A stretch of DNA of 55,318 nucleotides from Tenacibaculum aiptasiae (lineage in GTDB: Bacteria > Bacteroidota > Bacteroidia > Flavobacteriales > Flavobacteriaceae), in the NCBI RefSeq assembly GCF_008806755.1, contig NZ_WAAU01000003.1:1-55318 (forward strand). Direction: 5' to 3'. Shown one piece after another: positions 44,246 to 51,143 of this stretch. The notes below the pieces were generated by a model. It worked only from the letters and a program-made list of their open reading frames with translations. It was not told the origin of the DNA and ran no database searches. Positions within the stretch are counted from its first letter, which is position 1. The number at the start of each line of letters is the position of its first letter. Both the position numbers and the translations under genes were made by a program.

Positions 44246-44275
44246 TTGGCTGATTGAAAAAGAATGTTATATTTG
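44246..44275 (+). promoter_or_regulatory. Strong promoter of a candidate small RNA
   Basis: TTG (44246-44248), exactly 19 bases and TATATTTG (44268-44275). This is among the best promoter matches in the window. No coding gene follows on this strand, only the candidate RNA. Confidence 0.65.
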
Positions 44276-44281
44276 TCTCAT

Positions 44282-44364
44282 TATTACATAACATATCCCC
44301 TTATGTTATACCCCCTTTAATAATACCCCTTACTCGTAGCCCTTGTGTGTTGCGAGTTTTTTTA
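44282..44364 (+). ncRNA. Candidate small RNA with C-rich loops
   Basis: From a likely start near 44282 to a terminator T-run near 44363 the RNA would be about 80 nt. It holds a 7-bp hairpin (ATAACAT 44288-44294 with ATGTTAT 44303-44309) whose 8-base loop is ATCCCCTT. Two more C-tracts follow (44311-44315 and 44326-44329). It closes with a 7-bp stem (44332-44338 with 44351-44357, one G-T pair) and T7. It is convergent with the AraC-type gene and ends at that gene's stop codon. C-rich loops can pair with G-rich ribosome-binding sites in other small RNAs; here that is inference. Confidence 0.5.
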
Positions 44365-45207
44365 TGCCTTTTGTTCTTTTTGAAATTGTTTTGGCGATTG
44401 CCCTGTTGCTTTTGTAAAAAAGCGAGAAAAGTATGCAGGATCATTAAATCCTAAATCGAAAGCAATATTTTTTATAGCTTCTGTTGAATATAAAAGTTGT
44501 CGTTTTGCTTCAGTTATCACTCTATCTTTAATAAAATCACTTGGTGTTTTTGCTCCTATTTTTTGAAAATGCTTTGCCAATGATTTTGGAGAAATACCTA
44601 AACGATTTGCATAATCGGTTACGCTATGTAGTTTTTTAAAGTTTTGCTCTACCAACAAACTAAAATCTTTAAAAAGCTTTGTTTCGGAGTCTTCTTTTAT
44701 AATATGATGCTCTTTTTTGATTCTTACCGAATGAATTATAAACTGTTTTAAATATGCTTGTAACATATCGTATTGAGCCGTATCTGTATTCTTTAACTCA
44801 TCTTTTAAGCTTTCAATAATGAAGTTTAATTTTTCTATGTCTTTTTTACACGGTTTTACAAATGGTGTTTCATAGATATTATTAAATAAAATTCCATTAC
44901 ACGCTATTTCTGAATCATGTGTTTGAATACAATAGAAGTCTCTAACAAAACTTAACATATGTGCTTTATTGATATTTTCTGATTCAACTGAAAATATTTG
45001 TCCTGGTGATAAAAAACACAATACATTTCCTTCAAAAGAATAGGTTTCAAAATCTATACTATATTTTCCACTACCTTCTTTTATCCAAAAGATTTTATAT
45101 TCATCTATTCGTTGTGGTTTGTTTATAACACAAGTTCGTTCAAACTGAATTGTTTGTAAACTAAAGATATCTTTGTACGAGTGTGAGGTTACTTCTTGTA
45201 TAGCCAT
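44362..45207 (-). CDS. AraC-family regulator with cupin-like N-terminus
   Basis: 281 residues. The N-terminal 150 residues look like a cupin-type ligand domain (FWIKEGSGKYSIDFE, LCFLSPGQIFSVE). The C-terminal AraC double helix-turn-helix is complete (VTDYANRLGISPKSLAKHFQK and IKNIAFDLGFNDPAYFSRFFTKATGQSPKQFQ). A cytoplasmic regulator, likely of a small-molecule response. The target genes are not evident; the nearby AhpD-like and cupredoxin-like genes are candidates only by position. Confidence 0.88.
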   Translation of the reverse strand: MAIQEVTSHSYKDIFSLQTIQFERTCVINKPQRIDEYKIFWIKEGSGKYSIDFETYSFEGNVLCFLSPGQIFSVESENINKAHMLSFVRDFYCIQTHDSEIACNGILFNNIYETPFVKPCKKDIEKLNFIIESLKDELKNTDTAQYDMLQAYLKQFIIHSVRIKKEHHIIKEDSETKLFKDFSLLVEQNFKKLHSVTDYANRLGISPKSLAKHFQKIGAKTPSDFIKDRVITEAKRQLLYSTEAIKNIAFDLGFNDPAYFSRFFTKATGQSPKQFQKEQKA

Positions 45208-45256
45208 AGTTTTGCATAGTTTTATTCTTGGTCGAAAAAATTAAAAATACTGACAT

Positions 45257-45285
45257 AAAAAAACCGCTAAAATTAGCGGTTTTGG
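45257..45285 (-). terminator. Terminator of the toxin-immunity-EndoV operon
   Basis: An 11-bp stem (AAAACCGCTAA with TTAGCGGTTTT, 45258-45283) with a tiny loop and a T-run on the minus strand, about 55 bases after the endonuclease V-like stop. Confidence 0.75.
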
Positions 45286-45339
45286 AAGTCAATTATTATT
45301 TCTTCACTAAATATCAATAACGATTTCTACTCAAGTTTT

Positions 45340-45840
45340 TCATATACCCCTTGTTTCGCTATCTACTTGTTTTAGTATTGTTGGCATTCTGTATTCTCCA
45401 TGCATTTCTTTAATATTTGCTATAGCTTCGTCTAAATCAAAATCTATAACACTAACATAAAGTGGATTTGTACTCTCTCCTCTATAAACTTCTCTACTTA
45501 CTTTTTCTGTATTATTAAAACTTCTTTTAGCAATTCCTATAATAGGTACTTTTTTACCTAAACTCTCCCATAAATACCCTCCTAGACCATTTTTTTTATC
45601 ATTATTAACAAAACAATGACCATCTACTATTATAGCCGTTAATTTATTAAGTTTAACCTTTTTTAATAATTCTAAAATACATGGTAATTCTCGTTTGTAA
45701 AACATACCCGATTCATATGGGAGTACATTAGGATATGTACATGTTATTATTTTTTGTGGTTCTTTATCTTCCCAAGAAAACAAAGCACCAACAACTTTAG
45801 CACTTTGTTCATTGTAATATACATCTATAGCTAACAACAT
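45340..45840 (-). CDS. Short endonuclease V-like protein (YwqL type)
   Basis: 166 residues, against about 220-240 for full endonuclease V, which cuts DNA or RNA next to inosine. Key family positions remain: D6 in LLAIDVYY, the wedge P41-Y42 in LPYESGM, E51 in YKRELP, D73 in IIVDGH, and the core IIGIAK. What differs: the usual N-terminal part is missing, and the HPR-type segment after VDG reads FVNNDKKNG. Catalysis is possible but unproven. The gene starts five bases after the YwqK-like gene and is the last of the toxin operon. B. subtilis ywqL, an endonuclease V homolog, holds the same place after ywqJ and ywqK. Confidence 0.8.
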   Translation of the reverse strand: MLLAIDVYYNEQSAKVVGALFSWEDKEPQKIITCTYPNVLPYESGMFYKRELPCILELLKKVKLNKLTAIIVDGHCFVNNDKKNGLGGYLWESLGKKVPIIGIAKRSFNNTEKVSREVYRGESTNPLYVSVIDFDLDEAIANIKEMHGEYRMPTILKQVDSETRGI

Positions 45841-45845
45841 CCTTG

Positions 45846-46253
45846 CTAATTTAACTCAAGTGGCTTTGCATTTTTTGGGTCTTCTCCTATAATTTCGCAT
45901 AATTCTTCTAATAAATCTTCAGCAAAAAAATTGTCTCCTAAAGAATTTCCTTCTTCATCATACTCTACAAAATATACATTAGTAGCACCAATATCTAAAC
46001 TTTCATTTTTTATCATTCCATTATTGTAATAATCAATACTCCATCCAATACCTTCTCCTTTTACATATTGTTGCTCCCATGTAACTTCTCTTTTTCCTGA
46101 AGCATAATCTGTTCCCACTGCAAACCCCGTAAAAGGCTCTCCTTTATAATCCATATATAAACCTCCTGTATATATATTTACCTTTTTTGTTTCTGTTAAA
46201 TCTTCATAATCTATCCTAATTTGCTCAGGCATTCTCTTATATGTATTTTTCAT
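45846..46253 (-). CDS. YwqK/MORN-like candidate immunity protein
   Basis: 135 residues from the ATG at 46253, which lies two bases after the toxin stop; an upstream in-frame start at 46325 would overlap the toxin and is rejected. The middle carries MORN-like segments: GGLYMDYKGEPFTGFAVG, WSIDYYNNGMIKNESLDIG and YFVEYDEEGNSLG. This is the layout of the YwqK antitoxin/immunity family. It ends in an acidic stretch. No signal peptide, so cytoplasmic, where it would bind and block the deaminase toxin. Tight coupling to toxin and endonuclease V-like genes supports this role. Confidence 0.75.
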   Translation of the reverse strand: MKNTYKRMPEQIRIDYEDLTETKKVNIYTGGLYMDYKGEPFTGFAVGTDYASGKREVTWEQQYVKGEGIGWSIDYYNNGMIKNESLDIGATNVYFVEYDEEGNSLGDNFFAEDLLEELCEIIGEDPKNAKPLELN

Positions 46254-46255
46254 TT

Positions 46256-49105
46256 TTAATTTATTCTTTTTGTTATTTTTTCTAAAAATAATACATTTCT
46301 TAAAATCAATTGACAATCTAAACAACGTATCATATAACTCTGATCTTTTAAATTCTTATTATACCCAATAAATCCATTTAACACCTCTTCCGTTAATTTT
46401 ATTCCTTTGTTTTCTAGTAGCCAAAGTAAATCATTCAAAGCCAATACTTCTGCATGTGTTCCTGGAATCCCTCCTGTTCTATGCATTTTATATAAATCAG
46501 TATGTTTTATTCCTTTTTTCAATTCCTTTAAATGCGTTTTTATTAATGATTCAATATATGGATGCATCTTATATTGTAAATACCCTTCTTTTTTGAAAAG
46601 ACTATATAACTCATGAATTCCTTCTATATCGAATTTATGACGATTATAATTACTAGTTTTTAAAAATTTATTCATTTTAGTTTTAGGGTAATTTGTTCTA
46701 GTAACTATAATTTCCCCTAGTTTTTTATCTCTATGAATCATTCCTGCTACTAAAACATTATCCTCTAACCATTTTTTATCAACATACTTATTTCCTTTAT
46801 TATTTATTTTAATAATCTTTTCTTTACTTAAACCACTAGTGTAATTAGGGTTTAAAATGTTTTTTACTTCTGTATCAACTTTATGTAATAGTAATCTGGA
46901 TTGCCTTCGTATAACAAAAGGAATCTCTATTAAATTTGGAGTTATTGCATTATAATAATCAAATCCTTTTTTATAACTAGGTTGTGGAGAGTTGTCTAGA
47001 GTTTTAATCGCATTTGCTAACTCAGATCTTACTCCTGATGTATTATATATATTTTCTAAAACATCATCAACCTTGTCAATTTCTCCTTTTTTAACTAAAT
47101 CATTTACGCTTTTTTCAAAGTTTTTATTTTCAACTATTTTTTTTGCAGATGTTCTAATTTTCTTAAAAAGGAAATCACTTACATCAATACTTAAACTTGC
47201 CATTTCTAACCAAAAAAGATATTTAGTAACCGTTCGTCCTAAGTCAGAGTCAGCATTATTCGTTAGTTTTAACAAAGCATTTACTGAGGCTTCACTAACT
47301 TCTATCCCTCCTAAAACTGTTTTTGCCGTAGCAATTACCTTTGCTGCTTTGCGTGTTTTAAAGAATATAGTTTTTCCTCCTTTTAAAATTTTAAACAAAC
47401 GCCCTGCTCTTAATAAGTTTCCTACTCCAGAAAGAGTTGTAATAATATCTATTGCATATTCACCCGCTGTAATAATATTTTTCCAAAATGCGGTTTCATT
47501 ATTTGCGTATAACATAAAAGCTGGAAGTACAGTAAATAATTGATTTGTATTTTCCTTATCTTTTAATATAAATCTCGGGTTATCGCTATCAATTAATACT
47601 ATTGGAGCAAAGGGGTGGTATTGGTAGTTGTGTTTTTCTTGTTTTTCTACCAATTTTTTTTCATTCCCATCGGCTGTTCTTGTGGTTACTTCTTCAAATT
47701 CACCTGTTTTTATGTTAACAGAAATATCAATTAAAGCTTGACTTCCATCCCAATCTATACTTGAATTATCAGTGTGAAATCCTAAAATTTTGTTAGATTT
47801 ATATGCTAAAAGTACAGGGGATTTATCGGTAATTACTACTTGTTTATTCGTTTTGGGATTAATATTCGCATACGAGCTACTTTTCCAGATACTCCAAATA
47901 AAATATACATAGGTTTGAAAATGTTCTCCATTTAAACCATCAATTAGCTTGTATAAAAGTATTTTTTTATCTGCTTTTCTAATTAATAAGTTTTTAATAA
48001 AAAGATCATTTATTTCTTTACTTCCAATGCCTTTCTCTTCTAGTACTTTTGAACCGTCTATGGTTTTTGTTTTTTGCCTGTGCGTGTATCTAAAATAAAG
48101 TATTCGTAATGTTTTTATAATTAAATCTTCCTCATTAATGCTTAAATAGTTTCGTATATAGCCTTTGGCTAATCCTTCCAGCAAATTCCAAAGAGAGTCA
48201 ATATTAAATGCATAGTATAAGGGTTGAGCTAAATGATATACAATAGCTGCTTTATTATCTAACTTACTATTATTATAGGCAGGAGCTATTTTTTCAATTA
48301 ATTTAATTAAAAATAAATTACGCCATTTAGATTGGTAATCTGTATATTCTTTGTAATAATTAAAGATTGTTTCGTTTAAAAACTGCAATACTGTAGTAAT
48401 GTTTTTACAATAAATACGCAGTCCTATAAATAGGTAATCTTCTTCCGTTGGAACTATACCTCTTATTTCATTGCTATCTTTTTTATAATAATACGATAAG
48501 CAATAGCTAAAGCCACTTCCAAATGATTTTGAAATAACAGGAAATCTATGAATCAAGTTACTTTTAGTGTTCGCAACTACTTTAATCGTATCTGCTATTG
48601 AAGTTCCGTATACACTTTTATACTTATAAGGAACAATAGGGTAGCTTTTAAAATAGGAAAAAGCACTTTTCTGATAAGCAACATAGTTACTCAAACTATT
48701 TAAGGTTGCTATTTGAATAGAAGCAACTAAAGTATCTTCTTTATTTACATAAAATTCATAACCATCACTATATAACTCATCTAGAATGGTTATTTCTGTA
48801 ATGTAATTTTCTATCTCTTGTTCAGCATATAGATCTAGGTTTTTATCATAAGTAATCGGCCTATAAAAAACACCTGTGGAATACACTCGTTTTACAAAAG
48901 CTCTATTATCCTTATCTAAATATAGTGTTTGTGGAACATCTACTCTTTTGTATTGCAATCCAAAATCTTGAAAACTTATTGCTTCTTCTTTAAAAGTAGG
49001 TTCTTGTGTTATTTTTTTAATCAGTACTTCTTGGTTGGTTTTACTATTTGAATCACCAACTTTTAAATAACTAATTAAATCTTCTATTGTTGTTAACGTT
49101 GTCAT
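46256..49105 (-). CDS. Polymorphic toxin with C-terminal deaminase domain (YwqJ type)
   Basis: 949 residues from the ATG at 49105; a start at 49141 would overlap the gene upstream. There is no signal peptide. Residues 1-520 are a large region I cannot assign, Tyr/Lys-rich with many beta stretches. About 530-660 is a hydrophobic helical region (AFWKNIITAGEYAIDIITTLSGV). The last 190 residues form the toxin: GTHAEVLALNDLL with zinc ligand H884 and proton-shuttle E886, then RCLDCQLIL with zinc ligands C928 and C931. This is the H-A-E plus CxxC site of nucleic-acid deaminases, closest in look to the YwqJ-deaminase family. It would deaminate bases in DNA, RNA or nucleotides of a target cell. YwqK-like and endonuclease V-like genes follow immediately. 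Confidence 0.8.
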   Translation of the reverse strand: MTTLTTIEDLISYLKVGDSNSKTNQEVLIKKITQEPTFKEEAISFQDFGLQYKRVDVPQTLYLDKDNRAFVKRVYSTGVFYRPITYDKNLDLYAEQEIENYITEITILDELYSDGYEFYVNKEDTLVASIQIATLNSLSNYVAYQKSAFSYFKSYPIVPYKYKSVYGTSIADTIKVVANTKSNLIHRFPVISKSFGSGFSYCLSYYYKKDSNEIRGIVPTEEDYLFIGLRIYCKNITTVLQFLNETIFNYYKEYTDYQSKWRNLFLIKLIEKIAPAYNNSKLDNKAAIVYHLAQPLYYAFNIDSLWNLLEGLAKGYIRNYLSINEEDLIIKTLRILYFRYTHRQKTKTIDGSKVLEEKGIGSKEINDLFIKNLLIRKADKKILLYKLIDGLNGEHFQTYVYFIWSIWKSSSYANINPKTNKQVVITDKSPVLLAYKSNKILGFHTDNSSIDWDGSQALIDISVNIKTGEFEEVTTRTADGNEKKLVEKQEKHNYQYHPFAPIVLIDSDNPRFILKDKENTNQLFTVLPAFMLYANNETAFWKNIITAGEYAIDIITTLSGVGNLLRAGRLFKILKGGKTIFFKTRKAAKVIATAKTVLGGIEVSEASVNALLKLTNNADSDLGRTVTKYLFWLEMASLSIDVSDFLFKKIRTSAKKIVENKNFEKSVNDLVKKGEIDKVDDVLENIYNTSGVRSELANAIKTLDNSPQPSYKKGFDYYNAITPNLIEIPFVIRRQSRLLLHKVDTEVKNILNPNYTSGLSKEKIIKINNKGNKYVDKKWLEDNVLVAGMIHRDKKLGEIIVTRTNYPKTKMNKFLKTSNYNRHKFDIEGIHELYSLFKKEGYLQYKMHPYIESLIKTHLKELKKGIKHTDLYKMHRTGGIPGTHAEVLALNDLLWLLENKGIKLTEEVLNGFIGYNKNLKDQSYMIRCLDCQLILRNVLFLEKITKRIN

Positions 49106-49118
49106 TTCTTTTTCTTTT

Positions 49119-49718
49119 TTAATCAAACAATCGATAACCAACTCCTATATTATGTGTTGGCTGACTTATCTGGTTTAGATTTAACCGATAACTCGCAAAC
49201 CATTTTCCTTTTCGGTTGTATTGCAGTCCAAAGCTTAGGTTATTGAATGTATGGGTATTGCCTCCTATTTCTGAAAACAAGTACAATCCGCTTCTATAAA
49301 CCTTTGGGTGTTCTATGGTTTTTGTTATGGTTATTTCTCTTGGTACTTTTAACTTATATGAGATATTACTGTCTAACAATTTTCCTTTTACAAGGTCGTA
49401 GCTATAAATTTCTACATCGGTATTATTTAAGGTATCTCTATATGTTTTAGCTGCTACATAATTGGTAGTATCTTTTATAAAAATGGTGTCTTTTACTATT
49501 TTTGTAACATTGTTTTTGTGTACATACACCCTTTTATATTTTACTGTTTGTACTTTAAAAGTATCTATCTTCGTTTTCCAAACTGTATCTCTTACTATTG
49601 TTGTTTTAGGGTTTTCTATTGCTACTTTTTCATTTCCTTTTTTAAAAAGATTTATTAATAACAACAGAACTATTATTGCCAATAGAAATCTATCGACCTT
49701 TGTATTTAAAAAGTTCAT
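49119..49718 (-). CDS. Membrane-anchored protein upstream of the toxin
   Basis: 199 residues. One N-terminal membrane helix (FLLAIIVLLLLINLF, about 11-25) is followed by a Thr/Lys/Val-rich stretch with repeated D-T-x-x motifs (RDTVWKTKIDTFKV, KDTIFIKDTT), then a beta-rich end (GLYLFSEIGG, LSFGLQYNRKGKWFASYRLN, IGVGYRLF) that resembles outer-membrane beta strands. Similar short anchored proteins occur in Bacteroidetes phage-like regions, as far as I recall (DUF6808-like). It ends 13 bases before the toxin start, so it belongs to the same transcript; a role in delivery or anchoring is only a guess. Confidence 0.6.
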   Translation of the reverse strand: MNFLNTKVDRFLLAIIVLLLLINLFKKGNEKVAIENPKTTIVRDTVWKTKIDTFKVQTVKYKRVYVHKNNVTKIVKDTIFIKDTTNYVAAKTYRDTLNNTDVEIYSYDLVKGKLLDSNISYKLKVPREITITKTIEHPKVYRSGLYLFSEIGGNTHTFNNLSFGLQYNRKGKWFASYRLNLNQISQPTHNIGVGYRLFD

Positions 49719-49740
49719 GTTTGTTTTTTAAAAGGTTAGA

Positions 49741-49774
49741 AATACAAGTGAATATTTTTCTATTCACTTGTATT
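49741..49774. repeat. 14-bp perfect inverted repeat (hairpin)
   Basis: A perfect 14-bp stem (49741-49754 with 49761-49774) around a 6-base loop, between fibre gene 1 and the membrane-anchored gene. The T-run after it on the minus strand is weak, so it may be an attenuator or RNA-stability element rather than a full terminator. Confidence 0.55.
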
Positions 49775-49785
49775 GTTTAAAAGGA

Positions 49786-49822
49786 AAGAATCGCTAAAAA
49801 CGAATGCTAGCGGTTAAACTTT
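49786..49822 (-). repeat. Fibre-locus hairpin repeat, copy A (degenerate)
   Basis: This copy contains CGCTAAAAACGAAT-GCTAGCG (stem CGCTA 49792-49796 with TAGCG 49808-49812). It shares the core with copies B-D but lacks their GAGG and long A-run, and lies 3' of fibre gene 1. Confidence 0.6.
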
Positions 49823-49832
49823 GTATTTTAGA

Positions 49833-51041
49833 TTATGGTGTATAGACGTTTGTTTTAAATCTTCCACTAATTATAATATCAACCCCACTTGTATCATCAT
49901 TAAAAGATACATTTTGTAAAGGAAAGCCAAAGACATCACTAAAAGTTATTGTTCCATTAATAGCCCCATAACTTCCTCTTATTATAGAAGGCGTTGTAGT
50001 AGAGTATGGGTTATTAGAATTCTGAGAATTTGCTGCGTTTGAAAAAGCTAATCTTGTAATATTGACACTTGAAAGCCTTTGGTCTCCATACTCGGCATTA
50101 AAAGGGATTCCTCCTATTGTAAGTGCCCCTAAAACTCCGTCCGTTGGATTAGATACATTCCTAAAGCTTATCCAAAAATCAACCATATTACCAATTCTAA
50201 CAAAATTTCCTCTAGGACTTACTGTACTATATTTTTTAGAATTATCATCTAGACTATTCCCTGTAACTAATACTGGAGTAAAAGTACCCTCCTCATAAAA
50301 ATTAGCTTTCATTAATCCAGCATTAGTAGCATCTGCTACTGGTATAACTACATCTGTACCTGAACTTGAAGCTAAAGTTCTTGTAGAAGCATTGTAAGAT
50401 AAATTTGTACTACCTCCGCCACTTGAACCTGTAGCGTTAATAATTGGTCTTTGTGGATCTGTTTTGTCAATCGTAATATTTGTTCCTGCCTGTATTTGAG
50501 ACACATCATCTAACGTAGCAATTGTACCTGCTTTATTTGGCAACTTTAAGACTTTACTAGATGATGTTGTTTCTTGTTTTAATTCTTCTGTCGGAAACGC
50601 TAAATTTAAACTAGAACTTCCATCTGTTTTTTGATGTGTACTAGTAAAACTACCATTATTAACATCAAAATTTAGCTTTGATTGCTCATCTAACATTGCA
50701 ACCCTCTGTTGCAATAAAAATGTAGATTGCCTTGAATTAAGCATTCCTACTTCATTATGACTCAAATCTAATTTTCCAGTAGCATCAAAACTATTTTCAA
50801 CTGTTAATTTATTAGTTGTTTTACTTCCATTATCGGAAACCTGTTGTAAATTATATTCTTGTGCTTTTTTCTCAGGAGCAACACTTACTTCTCCTGTTTC
50901 ATCAATTACGAATCTACGATTTGCTTCTCCTTCAGGCTGTTTACTATCTATATAACTATCAATTAATTCCGCATACTGTTGTTGCGTAGGTTTATCTCCT
51001 GTTTCGAAATACTTTTTTAATGTTTCTTTGTTTTGTTTCAT
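49833..51041 (-). CDS. Fibre-like protein 1 with shared N-terminal module
   Basis: 402 residues. The first 55 residues (MKQNKETLKKYFETGDKP, QQQYAELIDSYIDSKQ, RRFVIDETGEVSVA) are nearly identical to the two other fibre genes. A variable part follows without the 16-residue repeats. Then comes a stretch typical of phage-type fibres (LKLPNKAGTIATLDDVS, GTNITIDKTDPQRPIINATG) and a C-terminal beta domain from about residue 230 that may be receptor-binding. No signal peptide. Likely a tail-fibre or adhesin-like part of a phage-type or injection-type particle; that is inference, as no sheath, tube or baseplate gene is in the window. Confidence 0.65.
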   Translation of the reverse strand: MKQNKETLKKYFETGDKPTQQQYAELIDSYIDSKQPEGEANRRFVIDETGEVSVAPEKKAQEYNLQQVSDNGSKTTNKLTVENSFDATGKLDLSHNEVGMLNSRQSTFLLQQRVAMLDEQSKLNFDVNNGSFTSTHQKTDGSSSLNLAFPTEELKQETTSSSKVLKLPNKAGTIATLDDVSQIQAGTNITIDKTDPQRPIINATGSSGGGSTNLSYNASTRTLASSSGTDVVIPVADATNAGLMKANFYEEGTFTPVLVTGNSLDDNSKKYSTVSPRGNFVRIGNMVDFWISFRNVSNPTDGVLGALTIGGIPFNAEYGDQRLSSVNITRLAFSNAANSQNSNNPYSTTTPSIIRGSYGAINGTITFSDVFGFPLQNVSFNDDTSGVDIIISGRFKTNVYTP

Positions 51042-51071
51042 GTTTGTTCTTTTTTATCTGTTTTTATTTAA

Positions 51072-51125
51072 TTTTGATAAAAAAGAGGCGCTAAAAACGA
51101 ATATTGCTAGCGACTAAACTTTTTA
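51072..51125 (-). repeat. Fibre-locus hairpin repeat, copy B
   Basis: This copy holds GAGGCGCTAAAAACGAAT, then ATTGCTAGCGACTAAAC (stem CGCTA 51089-51093 with TAGCG 51108-51112). On the minus strand the stem is followed by CCTCTTTTTT, so it reads as a weak terminator or attenuator between fibre genes 2 and 1. Confidence 0.7.
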
Positions 51126-51143
51126 AATGACTATGGTTTATTT

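Noticed and set aside
44254..44454. A 66-residue plus-strand frame over the candidate small RNA and the AraC-type 3' end
   Set aside because: It lies antisense to a clear AraC domain, its product is a hydrophobic jumble with no motif, and it starts at or before the predicted transcript start.
46256..46325. Start of the YwqK-like gene at 46325, overlapping the toxin
   Set aside because: The ATG at 46253 directly after the toxin stop gives the family-like length; the upstream extension reads as the toxin tail in another frame.
46992..47543. A 183-residue plus-strand frame inside the toxin gene
   Set aside because: It is antisense to the hydrophobic region of the toxin; its composition mirrors that gene and no domain is visible.
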